64,000 nt of DNA from JACADW01 sp963747985 (GTDB taxonomy: Bacteria > Acidobacteriota > UBA6911). The DNA is taken from positions 434,001 to 498,000 of the forward strand of contig CAVVHG010000012.1 of NCBI GenBank assembly GCA_963747985.1, written 5' to 3'. This document shows, one piece after another, positions 10,443 to 20,394 of this stretch. Both the position numbers and the translations under genes were made by a program. Each line of letters starts with the position of its first letter. Positions within the stretch are counted from its first letter, which is position 1. The notes beneath the pieces are model-generated. The model was not told the origin of the DNA. It ran no database searches and saw only the letters and a program-made list of their open reading frames with translations.

Positions 10443-12197
10443 TTAGTCCTTGACGCGGAAGGGGTTGACGCGCTGCATCAGGTCGATCAGGCGGGGGTCG
10501 GTGCGCAGCACGTCGAAGCCGGGGTCGATAGGAAGGAATAATAGCCACCCGGACCTGTCGTCATAGGCCCGTTCGAGCCAGGCGAAGGTCGCGTCGTTGT
10601 TTCCGCAGGGGGCAAATGCGTAAGCCATGAAATAGGGCTCGACACGGCGCGTGGAGGACAGGCTTCGTAGCTGGTCCAACACCGCCGTGGCGTCTGCCTG
10701 GCGGTCGAGGGCACGGTAGGCTACGCTCTGCAAGGCGAGGACTGCGGGGTGAACACCGGAAAGACGGATACCTCTCTCGAGTTCCTCGACAGCATTGTGT
10801 ACTTCCCCTGCGTGAAGGTAGGACTGGGCCAGGAACCAGCTTGCCAGGCCGAATGTGGGGTCAAGCTCGAGAGCATGGCGCAGTATGATGATGGCACGGT
10901 CATACTGACGGCTGTAGTAGTGCAGCCAGCCCTGATGCGAGAGCGCGACTACCGAGACGGGATCCAGTTCGCAGGCCTGTTTCAAGGCGGAAAGCGCCTC
11001 GTTGAATCGACCGACCTGCATGAGGTTCAGCCCGTACCAGTCCCAGGCAAGGGCGCAATTGGGATTCAGTTCGATCGCCCGGCGATGCTCCTTCTCCGCC
11101 GCGGGCCAGTTCCACTCGTACTCCAGCGTCGGGAAAGCCAGCGACGTGTGCGGTTCGGCCAGTTCGTCGTCGATTTCGAGCGCCAGCAGCGCGTTGGCAA
11201 TAGCACTTCCGTACGCCTGCTTGGGCGGGAGGCCGCCGTAGTACCCGATAAGGCTGTACGCGTCGGCGATGCCGCTGTACGCCAGCGCATAGCGGGGGTC
11301 CTTCTCGATGGCGCGGCCGTAGAATTCGAGCGCTTTGGCAAAAAAGTCCTCTCCGCGCTTGCTGGAGTAGTGGCGGCCGTGCAGATACAGCTCATAGGCC
11401 TCGGAACTCCTGGTGCCGGACCGCGCGATGAGCGCCTGGGCCTCGGGCAGGAGTTCGACTGCCAGCGATCTGGCGATCCTCTCGGCAACGTCGGTCTGGA
11501 TATCGAAGACGTCCTCCAGCTTGCGATCGTACGTCTCTGCCCAGAGGTGCGTTTGGTCCTCAACCTGGACGAGTTGCGCTGTAATCCGGATGCGATCGCC
11601 CGCGCGGCGAGCGCTACCCTCAAGGATGTACCCCACGCCAAGTTCATATCCGATTTCGGCGATGGACTTAGTCGTCTGGCGGTAGGCCATGGCCGAAGCA
11701 CGGGCTATCACGCCGAGCCTGCGCGGATTCAGGCGCCCGAGCTGAGTAATCATCTCCTCGGTCATGCCATCGACAAAATACTCCTGCTGCGGGTCGCCCC
11801 CCAGGTTCACAAACGGCAGCACCGCGATCATACGTCGCGGGGCTTCGCCGTTGAGCGTGCGGCTGTGGACGGGCGCGACAAAACGGTACCCCCGGCGCGC
11901 AAGCGTCTCGATGAAACGAGGATTGTCGGCGTTGTCGCCGAGTATGGTCCGCACCTTGTGGACGGCGATGCTCAGGCTGTGATCGAAGTCGACGAAGGTG
12001 TCCGCCGGCCAGAGTTTTTCACGCAGTTCTTCGCGCGTGACGACTTCGCCCGGGCGCTCGAGCAGTATCGACAGCAGCGCGAACGGCTTGTCCTGCAGCT
12101 TCAACTTGACGCCGCACCTTCGCAACTCTCCCGCGCGCAGGTCAAGCTCGAAAACGCCGAAACGCACCGGGCGTCCCGGCCTCGGGTGAGTGAGCAT
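10443..12197 (-). CDS. Winged-helix, TolB-like and TPR transcriptional regulator (CadC-like)
   Basis: About 584 residues. Residues 1 to 100 are an OmpR/CadC-type winged helix (FGVFELDLRAGELRR, REELREKLWPADTFVDFDHSLSIAVHKVR, RGYRFVAPV). Next comes a TolB N-terminal-like or FlgO-like domain (IAVLPFVNLGGDPQQEYFVDGMTEEMI to FDIQTDVAERIARSL), then TPR units to the end. There is no evident membrane helix, unlike CadC. The start at 12197 has a clear ribosome site (GAGGTGG). Such proteins are greatly expanded in Acidobacteriota; targets are unknown. It lies upstream of and parallel to the propeller/TonB pair, 156 bases away, so regulation of that pair is plausible but unproven. Confidence 0.85.
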   Translation of the reverse strand: MLTHPRPGRPVRFGVFELDLRAGELRRCGVKLKLQDKPFALLSILLERPGEVVTREELREKLWPADTFVDFDHSLSIAVHKVRTILGDNADNPRFIETLARRGYRFVAPVHSRTLNGEAPRRMIAVLPFVNLGGDPQQEYFVDGMTEEMITQLGRLNPRRLGVIARASAMAYRQTTKSIAEIGYELGVGYILEGSARRAGDRIRITAQLVQVEDQTHLWAETYDRKLEDVFDIQTDVAERIARSLAVELLPEAQALIARSGTRSSEAYELYLHGRHYSSKRGEDFFAKALEFYGRAIEKDPRYALAYSGIADAYSLIGYYGGLPPKQAYGSAIANALLALEIDDELAEPHTSLAFPTLEYEWNWPAAEKEHRRAIELNPNCALAWDWYGLNLMQVGRFNEALSALKQACELDPVSVVALSHQGWLHYYSRQYDRAIIILRHALELDPTFGLASWFLAQSYLHAGEVHNAVEELERGIRLSGVHPAVLALQSVAYRALDRQADATAVLDQLRSLSSTRRVEPYFMAYAFAPCGNNDATFAWLERAYDDRSGWLLFLPIDPGFDVLRTDPRLIDLMQRVNPFRVKD

Positions 12198-12385
12198 GTC
12201 CACCTCTGGTGCCGGCGATTGTAGCACAGCACAGGAGAAATCCGGCTCGATGTCTCAATATTTCCTGCGGTTAGCCGGAGATGTGAATTTGTGAAACAGT
12301 TAGCGGGGCGTGCATGGATCGGCCGCTGGAATCCGTCGAAGATACAGCCGTCACGTGCAGTTCACTCCTACCCTTGGAGGTCACT

Positions 12386-13330
12386 ATGAAACGGAAAGCA
12401 GCTGTTATCACGGTAATGATACTCGCTTGCCTGATGGCTACCCAGGTAGCCTTCCCCTGGGGGTCGCTTACCCATGCCTATATCACCAACCAGATCGTGG
12501 CCCAGGAAGCCCCCCTCCGTGGCAACGCGATCTATGGCAGCACCGCGCCGGATTTTCCCAACTATATGCTCACTTCCCCCTACATGAACTACCTGATGGA
12601 CCGTACCCACGATGATTTCCTGAGAGTCTGGAAAATGGCGAGGGGCGGCCCAGGCTTCGGCCCCGAGCGCGCTGCGGCGTTCGGCTTTGTTGCTCATAAC
12701 GAGGAGGACTACACGGCGCACACGATGTCCCAGTTCCTCCCCGACCACACGCAGGGATATGTCATTCAGAAGGCGGCAGTCCTGGAACAATTGCTCGCGC
12801 AGGCCGGTATCTGGGAGCAGCTCAATCTTGACGGCGACGAGTATGCCGAATTGCGCGCCATGCTTTGCCACCTGGCGATCGAGTATGCCGGAGACATATA
12901 CATTGCCTCCGTGGATCCTGCGACAGGGCAGTTGCTCACATCCGCTGCCGTCGGCAGCCGCGGGACCCTCTCCGAGGTCCTGACCACGGCCTACGCCGGA
13001 GGCCTGGTTGCCGCATCCAACCGGATGGCCATTCAGCTGAACCAGCCCGCGGCTGCCACCATCCTGACCGAGGGCGAGTTCGGCTTCGGGGCGATAATGG
13101 CCTATTATGGAACTCTCTGTACGGGCTCCCCAAATGAAGTGATGCAGCAAATCTCCGCCTTTGTGGCGCAGTTGGCGGACCTCATCGGAGTCAAGGTCAG
13201 CCAGGCTCAGGTTGCAGGAATCCTGACGGCCGCCCTGTTTGTCATCAAGGACGATTTTGCTTCGGAGATCTCCGCGACCGCCCAGTATGCGGCCGGCCAG
13301 CTCGCACAACAGAAGATAGTGCCTTACTGA
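12386..13330 (+). CDS. Secreted zinc-dependent phospholipase C family protein
   Basis: 314 residues with a signal peptide (residues 1 to about 24, KRKAAVITVMILACLMATQVAF). The mature protein then starts with WGSLTHAYI (W25, H30), the tryptophan at the zinc centre in bacterial phospholipase C. Further ligand candidates are D in APDFPNY and the triad in FVAHNEEDYTAH (H104, D108, H112). The family hydrolyses phospholipid head groups outside the cytoplasm, but many members are uncharacterised, so the substrate is open. The ATG at 12386 has a strong GGAGG site 8 bases upstream. The gene is single, diverging from the regulator gene and converging on the glycoside hydrolase, with a shared terminator hairpin between. 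Confidence 0.75.
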   Translation: MKRKAAVITVMILACLMATQVAFPWGSLTHAYITNQIVAQEAPLRGNAIYGSTAPDFPNYMLTSPYMNYLMDRTHDDFLRVWKMARGGPGFGPERAAAFGFVAHNEEDYTAHTMSQFLPDHTQGYVIQKAAVLEQLLAQAGIWEQLNLDGDEYAELRAMLCHLAIEYAGDIYIASVDPATGQLLTSAAVGSRGTLSEVLTTAYAGGLVAASNRMAIQLNQPAAATILTEGEFGFGAIMAYYGTLCTGSPNEVMQQISAFVAQLADLIGVKVSQAQVAGILTAALFVIKDDFASEISATAQYAAGQLAQQKIVPY

Positions 13331-13360
13331 ACTCAGTCGGGATGAAGCCAACCGGCGACG

Positions 13361-13415
13361 GGCAGGATGGCATGGATACTGGCGGAGGACAAGTCCGGGC
13401 CATCCTGCCTGTTTT
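13361..13415. terminator. Long-loop hairpin between convergent genes, likely terminator
   Basis: A perfect 10-base stem GGCAGGATGG (13361-13370) with CCATCCTGCC (13400-13409), followed by TGTTTTC, between the 3' ends of the phospholipase-like gene and the glycoside hydrolase. The loop is long (29 bases) but contains smaller complementarity. It probably ends transcription from the left-hand gene. Confidence 0.5.
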
Positions 13416-13441
13416 CGTCCTGTAACGACGCATGAACCCGG

Positions 13442-13457
13442 ATTTCGAAGACCTGGC
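13442..13457. repeat. Short repeat copy 2 just after a stop codon
   Basis: Exact 16-base match to 10421-10436, placed 2 bases beyond the TAG stop (13460-13462) of the minus-strand glycoside hydrolase. Confidence 0.4.
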
Positions 13458-13459
13458 AG

Positions 13460-16400
13460 CTACCTGAAGAGAAGCGGCTGTGCGGACCCGGTCGCGTCCA
13501 GAAACCGGATCAGGCCCGATCCTGCTGGTGCGCTCAGCGTCTGCGGGCTCATAAACACGACCGTCCGGTAGCCGCCGCCTGTTGCATAGCGAGGGCAGAT
13601 GGCCTCACCCCCCGGAGCCAGCGGTGGGATTCCGGGCTCCCCCGTCAGTGACACCATAAGGAAATCGCCGCGCTCATTGGTTATCCCGGCGAGTGCGAGT
13701 GCGGCAACATCGCCGCCGGCACGGATACTCAGGCTCCCCGTCAGAAATGCGGGCAGATTGTCGAATACCTCGAACAGGAAGAACGCGCGTTTCTCGCCGC
13801 CGGCGAGGTTGACCGTCGCCTTGCCCGTAGCGGCAGCCGATCCCAGGATCTCAAGGTCCACCGCGACAGGAGCCGGCCCGGGGTTCAGCAGCGCCAGACC
13901 CGTGCGTTGATCGGGACGCTCGGCCAGTACAATGAGATCACCGGTCAGGACCGGAGTGGCAGGGATCCCCACCTCGGATGCCGGGGCGCCGTTTTCCCAG
14001 CGGGTGATCACCGCAGTCATCGAAGGCAGGGAGGTGCCGGAGGTCAGTGTGACACGGGCATACCCGAAGAATGGTGACGCGGTCCGGGGAAGGGTGACAC
14101 GCCTGAGTTCTCCGGGCGACAGCCTGACGTCGACTTCCGGCTGAACACCAGCCGGAGCCACAGCTTTTCCGTCAGGAGCATAAAACGAGATCCTGGCCGC
14201 GACTGCCTGGGCTTGCGAGTTCCAGAGCAGGATATCGCTCGAATACGAACCATCCGCGGTCAAGTGGGCGAAATAGAGAGGGCCGCCCGAGGATGTCTCG
14301 AGGGGATAGGGCGTCATTGCGAAATCGCCCGCTGCATTCACGATGCTTCTCAGGGTGAGGGAATGAAAGGGGACGGGTGCACTCACCTCGAGCGAGCCTT
14401 CGAAGTCGCCCGGGATGTCGAATTTCTCCCGAACGAAGAAAGCCTTTGTTTCGCCGGCGGCGAGAGGCACCTGGACGGCTTCGCCCTGCGGCACACCTGT
14501 CGTGTCCAGGAGCCTGAGGGCAACGACGTTTTCTCCAGCTTCCTGGTTGAGGACCGCCACGGCCGTGTCGACCGCGCCGTCGCGAATGACCGGCGCGATG
14601 GAACGCAGCGTCGGGCTGGACGCAGGCAGGCGGACGACCGAGGTCAGGACCCCGCGCGATCGGTACTCCAGCAGCGTGGTAGGCCTGAGGGCAGCACTCC
14701 CTGCATTCGTCATACGAAGCCACCCGAGTTTCAGATCTGCTCCTGAGCCATCCGTGTAGAGCTGGAATGGTGCCGGTGGCTCCACAGCGAAGTCGGCCTG
14801 GTCTGCGGCTGTGTTGATCTCCAACTCATACCAGACAGCGCGATCGCGTGCCGTATCAATCCGAAAGTGCAGTACGCTTCCGGTGCCATCTCCCTGCAAT
14901 GAGTTCCTGCGGTTGCCACGCTCGTCCAGAGGGTAAAGCCGAATGGTGCGCGCTGAGCTGAGGCGCAGCTTGAGATCCACGCCGGCTGGCCGGATGATCG
15001 GCGGGTCGCCGCCCCAGCGGTCGTCAATGGAGGTCTGATCGGCGTTCCACACCATCCCGGTGTTCCGGTGCTCCGTCCAAATCGAGAGAATCATCCGGGT
15101 CGTTTCTCGAAGAGGGACACGGTCATCGGACTGCAGCAGCACAGCCATGTGATCCGGGCTGGAACCGCCGGCCGTGAATTCCCACTCTCCGAAGTTCATG
15201 GTCCGGCCCTTGATGAAGCCCACGGCCCCCTGGACTGCCGGCCCGTTGATCAGCACGTAGGCCGCCTGCGGATCATCGCTGTTCCACACGAACTCGCCGT
15301 TGCTGGCCGCAACGCTGCCGGGCGCCAGCGTGTGATCCAAAGGAGCCGCCTCCGGGCGGTCGAATTTGCTGATGCGCAGCCGCGACTGAAGATACGTGCG
15401 CCGGTCGAGGCCCTTTGATTCGAGGAACTGGCCCGCATTCACTTTCCCTGCGGCGTATCCTGCAGCGAGTTCGTCCGGATTCAGTTCGATCCCGACATCG
15501 TCTGCAGCAACGGTGCTCTGCCGCCCGAGGAAGATCCTCGAACAGACGGGCATCTGGGCAAGCTTCACGGGGTTTCCGGCTAGGTCGAAGAACGATCCCG
15601 TCGACGTGCGCGCAAAATCCTTCGTGCTGCTTGCGTAGTCAAAAAGGTAGACGGCGTCCCAGTCCTGCAGGTTTGCGATCGCGGCCGCCAGCAGCGGTCC
15701 CTCGAGCGCGTAGCGGTTCGGGAACACGTGATTGAACTCGCTCACGGTGAAGGGTTTTCCCTCGACCGCCTGGGACGCGAGACCGCTGAAATCAGGCAGC
15801 TGGTTCACCCAGGGCGTATTGGAAATCTGCCAGCCCGTCGGCGCCCACTCCTGCCCGGTCGGCCACCACGGATGGTCCCAGTAGTAATGGCCGTCGACGT
15901 AGTCCATTTTTGACTGGACCGCGGTGTCGCCGAGGAAGCCCCACCAGGGAGCGGTGCCGGTTACCATCGCCCGGGCGCCGAGTGTGTCCTTTACAAAGCT
16001 GCGCATCCCGGAGAAGTATTGCTCGTCGACTCCGGCATAGAAGCGGAACAGATCATAAATCCTGGCGTCGGTGTAGCGGCCAAGCTCCGAACGGTACGGC
16101 CGGACGACCGTGCCGGCCTCGAAGGACTCGCCGGCTTCCAGTTCGAGCGGTCCCGACTGGCGGAATTCGACCTTGTCGATCCAGATGGTGTTGCTGCTTG
16201 CGCCGAGCTCAAACGTCGGGCGAACCGTCGACGGATCAGTCTCGCCGGCACGGAAATACCCGCTGTATTGTTGCCAGGTGGTCATGAGCTGGACGGTCTC
16301 GCTCAGTCCGTAATTGCTCCAGGGATCGACGCCCTTCATGACATCGATCGTGATCTCCCCCGGGCTCGAGGCCCTGGCGTAGAAGCGGACCTCGTAGGAT

Positions 16401-17543
16401 TTTCCAGCTTCGATTGCGTGTCCGTTCTGGACACACTGCACGTGCCAGCTTGTCCCGTCGGACCTGACTTCAACGCGCAGGGCGCGCGCTCCCATCCGGG
16501 CCCGCGCCCTGCTCCACCTGCGCCGACACGGTTGCGCTGCCGATCGGATAGACCGACCAGTCGTTCATGCCGCTTTCGAAGCCGCCGTTGCGCATCATGT
16601 CTGTCGGGTCCACTGCCGGCCCCTGGCTCTTCCAGGCTGTCTCCAGCGCCTGGCGCGAGCCGTACTTGTTACGGAGCCAGTCGTTCCAGAGCGCGTCGAG
16701 CTCCGAGCTGTAATGTTCGGGAAGGGTGCCGTTCACGCCGGGCAGATAATTGAGCCCCCCGTCGTTGAGGAGGTTGCCGAAGAGAGAGTCCTCGTTTGCG
16801 ATTTCGATGAACGCCACCCCGGGATCCTCGGCATAGGTGAGGCCCGTATACGGGTTCCGGTGCGTCAGCAGCTTCCGTGCGTAGTCCTTCTGAAGCTCGA
16901 CCATGCGCGCGTCGAAATGCGAGACGCCCTGAAAGAACGATATGGAATCGCCGAAGAGTTGCGTGTCCTGCAGCCCGTCGCCGGGGCCGAAATGCCGCGC
17001 GACCTTGAGATTAAGGTTTGCATAGATCCCGTTTCGGCGGAGCTGATAAATGAGGTAGTCGAGTCGCTGAAGCGCCGCATCGCCAAGGTGCTGCGTGTCA
17101 TTCGGGTAATACTTCGGGTCCCAGATGCCGTCCGGGCTGGCGTAGAAGTCCATGTGATGGAACCTGACGACGTTGACGCCCAGCTTCGCCAGCCGCTGCG
17201 CGATCTTGTCTGAGACGCGGTCGTCCTGGAACTCTCCGGCAGTGGGCGGCCGTTCGGGGCAGGGCGGGAAGTCCGCATTGAAGGTGAAGTTGACTCCCCA
17301 GAACCGGGCGCGTTTGCCGGTCTTCTCAAAATAGAAATGACCGTCGCTGCCGGCCCGGAGATGTCCTCTCGAATCTACGACGGCGGCAGGATCCTGGCCC
17401 GGATAGTCGATCAGAAGGTTTGAGGCGTCGATGGCGGTTCGTGATGCGTCGTCCCAGGGGAGCGTGAAGGGAAACCACGAAGTCTGAGCCGGCAGGGCAG
17501 GGGCCAGGAGGAGGAAGCAGAGCACCGTCATGCCTGTGCGCAT
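13460..17543 (-). CDS. Large secreted clan GH-A-like glycoside hydrolase with carbohydrate-binding module, one frameshift
   Basis: About 1,360 residues if one frame change near 16485 is repaired; otherwise it splits into a 357-codon N-terminal piece and a 1,011-codon piece. Order: signal peptide (MTVLCFLLLAPALPAQ), a TIM-barrel N-half (RFWGVNFTFNADFP, NVVRFHHMDFYASPDGIWDP) with IEIANEDSLFG holding the likely acid/base Glu, an inserted CBM4/9-like jelly roll (NGGFESGMNDWSVY to TIWIDKVEFRQSGP), the barrel's second half with VSEFNHVF (likely nucleophile Glu), a beta-sandwich, and a C-terminal pair of similar domains (GETKAFFVREKFD and GEKRAFFLFEVFD blocks). The break is in a GCGCGCG run and the sequence resumes without loss. 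Substrate is not predictable; extracellular polysaccharide breakdown is likely. ATG 17543 has GGAG upstream. Confidence 0.75.
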
Positions 17544-17561
17544 GGGGTTTTCTCCAAGTCG

Positions 17562-17696
17562 GCGATGTCGGGATCGGGATCGGCGTCGCAACCGGTATCG
17601 GCATTCGAAATCAGGCTCAGCCGACGCGCCCCGAGGCCGGACTAACGCCCGCTTGATACCGATATCGATCCCGATTCCGATCCCGACCCCGATGGC
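17562..17696. repeat. Hexamer-arm inverted repeat element A
   Basis: Left arm 17562-17607 is a run of 6-base units ending in TC (GATGTC, GGGATC, GGGATC, GGCGTC, then GGTATC, GGCATT). Right arm 17655-17696 is GATACC, GATATC, GATCCC, GATTCC, GATCCC, GACCCC, GATGGC, the reverse-complement style of the left. The 47-base centre is not periodic. It sits between two minus-strand genes. One of six such elements here; function unknown. Confidence 0.75.
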
Positions 17697-17774
17697 GTCT
17701 TTGGTTCGCTCGGCTTTGCATGGCAGGCCGAAACCACGAATTGCGCGCGTAGTCGGTTACTCACACCCTTTCCA

Positions 17775-18962
17775 CTATGTTCCGGCTTCCTGTCCACCGC
17801 GCGCATGGAATTCTCCGATCAGCACCTTGCTGATTTCGTCGCGCTGGATTTGGTTCGTCCCTTCGTAGATCTGAGTGATCTTGGCGTCTCGCATATACTT
17901 TTCGATGGGATAGTCGCGCATGTATCCGTAACCGCCAAAAATCTGCACGGCGTCGGTGGTTACCTGCACGGCCACATCCGAAGCGAAGCACTTGGCCATG
18001 GCAGAATACATCGTCGGCCGCGCGGCAGGGCCGGCGTCAATATGACGTGCTACCGCATATGTCAGCGCCCGGGCGGCTTCGACCTTGGTCGCCATATCGG
18101 CGAGCGTGAAACGCAGGCCCTGGAAAGACGAGACAGGCGAGCCGAATTGCCTGCGTGAGCAGGAGTAGTCGACTGCAAGATCCAGCGCGCCTTGCGCGAT
18201 ACCTACCGCCTGGGCGGCGACTCCCGGACGCGACGCGTCAAAAACCTTCAGCGCGGTGATAAAGCCGGTTCCTTCGCGCCCCAGGCGATTTTCCACGGGA
18301 ACGCGGCAATCTTGAAAGCTCAATTCACGTGTCGCCGACGCGCGGATTCCCAGCTTGTCTTCCTTCTTGCCGAACTCGAATCCCGGCGTCCCCTTCTCGA
18401 CCACGATGCAGGAAGCGCCCCGCGGGCCCTTTTCAGGGTTGGTCAATACGAAGACGGAGTAGATTTCCGCCTCACCGCCGTTGGTGATCCATTGCTTTGT
18501 TCCGTTGAGCACGTAGCAGTCGCCGTCGCGGCGGGCGGTGGTCGAGATCGCCCCGGCATCGGACCCGGCCTGAGGCTCGGTCAGCGCGAAGGCCGCCAGG
18601 CGACGACCCGCGGCGATGTCCGGGAGGAACCTGCGCTTTTGCTCCTCGCTTCCGCTCAGGATGATCGGCATCGCGCCGAGCGCCGAACCGGCGAACGAGA
18701 GAGCGATCCCCCCGCAGGCACGGGACAGCTCTTCGGTGACGAAAACCATGTTGAAGATGGGAGTGTCTCCCGCCATGCCTTCGTAGGCGCTGTCCACGAA
18801 GACCCGGAACAGGTCGGTCTCGGCCATGACCTTGACGATCGGCCACGGGAATTCGCCGGTCCGATCGTAATGCGCTGCGACGGGCGCGATTTCCTTCTGC
18901 GCGATTTCCCTGGCAAGGCGGCGGATTTCTTTCTGCTCATCGGTCAGAAAATAGTCGATCAT
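17775..18962 (-). CDS. Acyl-CoA dehydrogenase
   Basis: 395 residues, the usual length of a short-chain-type acyl-CoA dehydrogenase. It oxidises an acyl-CoA to the trans-2-enoyl-CoA with FAD and passes electrons to ETF. Visible: FAD/substrate segments FALTEPQAGSDAGAISTTARRDG and WITNGGEAEIYSVFV, the RRQFGSPVSSFQG signature, and the C-terminal QIFGGYGYMRDYPIEKYMRDAKITQIYEGTNQIQR block, whose Glu in YEGT is the catalytic base. The start follows the upstream gene by 9 bases and its ribosome site GGAGGTAG lies inside that gene's last codons, so the two are coupled. Chain-length specificity cannot be read. Confidence 0.92.
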   Translation of the reverse strand: MIDYFLTDEQKEIRRLAREIAQKEIAPVAAHYDRTGEFPWPIVKVMAETDLFRVFVDSAYEGMAGDTPIFNMVFVTEELSRACGGIALSFAGSALGAMPIILSGSEEQKRRFLPDIAAGRRLAAFALTEPQAGSDAGAISTTARRDGDCYVLNGTKQWITNGGEAEIYSVFVLTNPEKGPRGASCIVVEKGTPGFEFGKKEDKLGIRASATRELSFQDCRVPVENRLGREGTGFITALKVFDASRPGVAAQAVGIAQGALDLAVDYSCSRRQFGSPVSSFQGLRFTLADMATKVEAARALTYAVARHIDAGPAARPTMYSAMAKCFASDVAVQVTTDAVQIFGGYGYMRDYPIEKYMRDAKITQIYEGTNQIQRDEISKVLIGEFHARGGQEAGT

Positions 18963-18971
18963 CGTCGTCAG

Positions 18972-19682
18972 CTACCTCCAGAGGGAGGGACGCAAGGCGT
19001 GGATTCTCCCCTTTTCAATCCTGATCCGGAAACTACGGTCCAGTGCGCCGGGTGCGAATGAACTGACGTCAAGTTCGGCCTCGAGAGAATCGCGCGTCTC
19101 TGCCAGAGTCTCCAGCTTGTACACCAATTCCCGGGGACCCACGTTCACGTCCCGGAAATGTACCGAAACCAGATTCTGTTCGCATTCGGACGGCATGTCC
19201 CCTTCCGGGTAGAGCCCTTCGAAACGGTCGACGAAGGCTGCGAGTTCCTTCGCGCGCTCCGGAGAACCGGCAAACCGTGCCCAGCCGCAGACTCGCGCCT
19301 CGCGCGGATTTATGCTGTCCATCAAGATGTCCGGAGCCTCAGGCTGCGAATGCCTGTAGTCGAGATGCGGCCACTGGATGAGGAGCTCGCCTCCCCTCAC
19401 GAGCAGACGGAGAACCTGGCCCTTCTTGTCCCGGACGTAGAGTGTGCCGCCTGGCATCTTCTCCCGATGGTCCGACGGGATGGTATCGAGGATGGAAATC
19501 AGCTCGCAGGGTACGCCCGACATGGCCGGACACCCGACGGGCTGCACGTGACGCACCACAATCGCTTCTTCCTCGGGTGAGAATTCGAGCCAGTTGCCCG
19601 AAAGCTGCGCCAGCCGTTCGCTGACCTCCCAAGGCAGAGAACCGCATTTGATTTTGCCTTCGCATTCTATCTCGAGTTGCAT
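18972..19682 (-). CDS. Conserved-looking hypothetical protein upstream of acyl-CoA dehydrogenase
   Basis: 236 residues from ATG 19682, which has GGAGGGA 8 bases upstream. I do not recognise the family. It is soluble, rich in beta-type segments, with no signal peptide or membrane helix: an N-terminal part (QLEIECEGKIKCGSLPWEVSERL), a middle part with LLVRGGELLIQWPHLDYR, and a C-terminal part with VHFRDVNVGPRELVYKLETLAETRDSLEAELD that could pack as helix plus strands. Translational coupling with the dehydrogenase downstream suggests a shared role in acyl-CoA metabolism, but nothing in the sequence shows a reaction. Confidence 0.65.
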   Translation of the reverse strand: MQLEIECEGKIKCGSLPWEVSERLAQLSGNWLEFSPEEEAIVVRHVQPVGCPAMSGVPCELISILDTIPSDHREKMPGGTLYVRDKKGQVLRLLVRGGELLIQWPHLDYRHSQPEAPDILMDSINPREARVCGWARFAGSPERAKELAAFVDRFEGLYPEGDMPSECEQNLVSVHFRDVNVGPRELVYKLETLAETRDSLEAELDVSSFAPGALDRSFRIRIEKGRIHALRPSLWR

Positions 19683-19854
19683 GAATCGTCCCTCCGGGCC
19701 CGATGGAACCGGGCCCGGAAGTAGGATACTGAAACTCGTAGCCCGACACACGGAAAAATCCGGTTTTGCAGGGGGCGGACTTTACTCCCCCAGGGCGCTG
19801 TGATAGGTTGAAACGAACCTTGCGGGACAGCTCGTCCGGGGAGCCGGCACTATT

Positions 19855-20310
19855 ATGGAGCGGGCGTCAGCCGAGCGATGGATGCGGGAGGCCCTCGAAG
19901 AGGCGCAGCGTGCCGAAACAGAGGGAGAGATCCCGGTCGGCGCGATCCTCCTGATTAATGAGAAGATCGTCGGCCGCGGCCACAACCACAGCATCAGAAC
20001 GCACGATCCGACCGCCCATGCCGAGATTCTCGCGTTGCGCCACGCGGCCCACAGCATGCGCAACTATCGCCTGCCCGGGTCCGTCCTGGTTGTGACGATT
20101 GAGCCGTGCCTGATGTGCGTCGGCGCCATGATTCATGCGCGCGTCGACGAGATCGTCTTCGGCGCCGCAGATCCGAAAGCCGGAGCGGTCCTGTCTGTTT
20201 TTCAGATGGCGGACGTCCCGCAACTCAACCACCAGATCGCCGTGACATCCGGAGTGCTCGCGGATGAATGCGGCGGACTGCTCCGCGGTTTCTTCGAATC
20301 CCGACGGTAA
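19855..20310 (+). CDS. tadA: tRNA-specific adenosine deaminase
   Basis: 151 residues, standard length. It deaminates A34 to inosine in the anticodon of tRNA-Arg(ACG). Zinc-site motifs are intact: HAE at residues 55-57, with the proton-shuttling Glu, and PCLMC at 84-88. The flanking segments GEIPVGAILL and HNHSIRTHDPTAHAE are typical of TadA rather than of cytidine or guanine deaminases. It stands alone, 84 bases ahead of the kinase gene. Confidence 0.93.
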   Translation: MERASAERWMREALEEAQRAETEGEIPVGAILLINEKIVGRGHNHSIRTHDPTAHAEILALRHAAHSMRNYRLPGSVLVVTIEPCLMCVGAMIHARVDEIVFGAADPKAGAVLSVFQMADVPQLNHQIAVTSGVLADECGGLLRGFFESRR

Positions 20311-20394
20311 AGCCTGCTGACCTTGCCGGAGAAATGTGGTATCCAGAGTGCTGGATCCGCTGCCGCCGGTGGCGGATCGTTGTGGCTGGGACCG

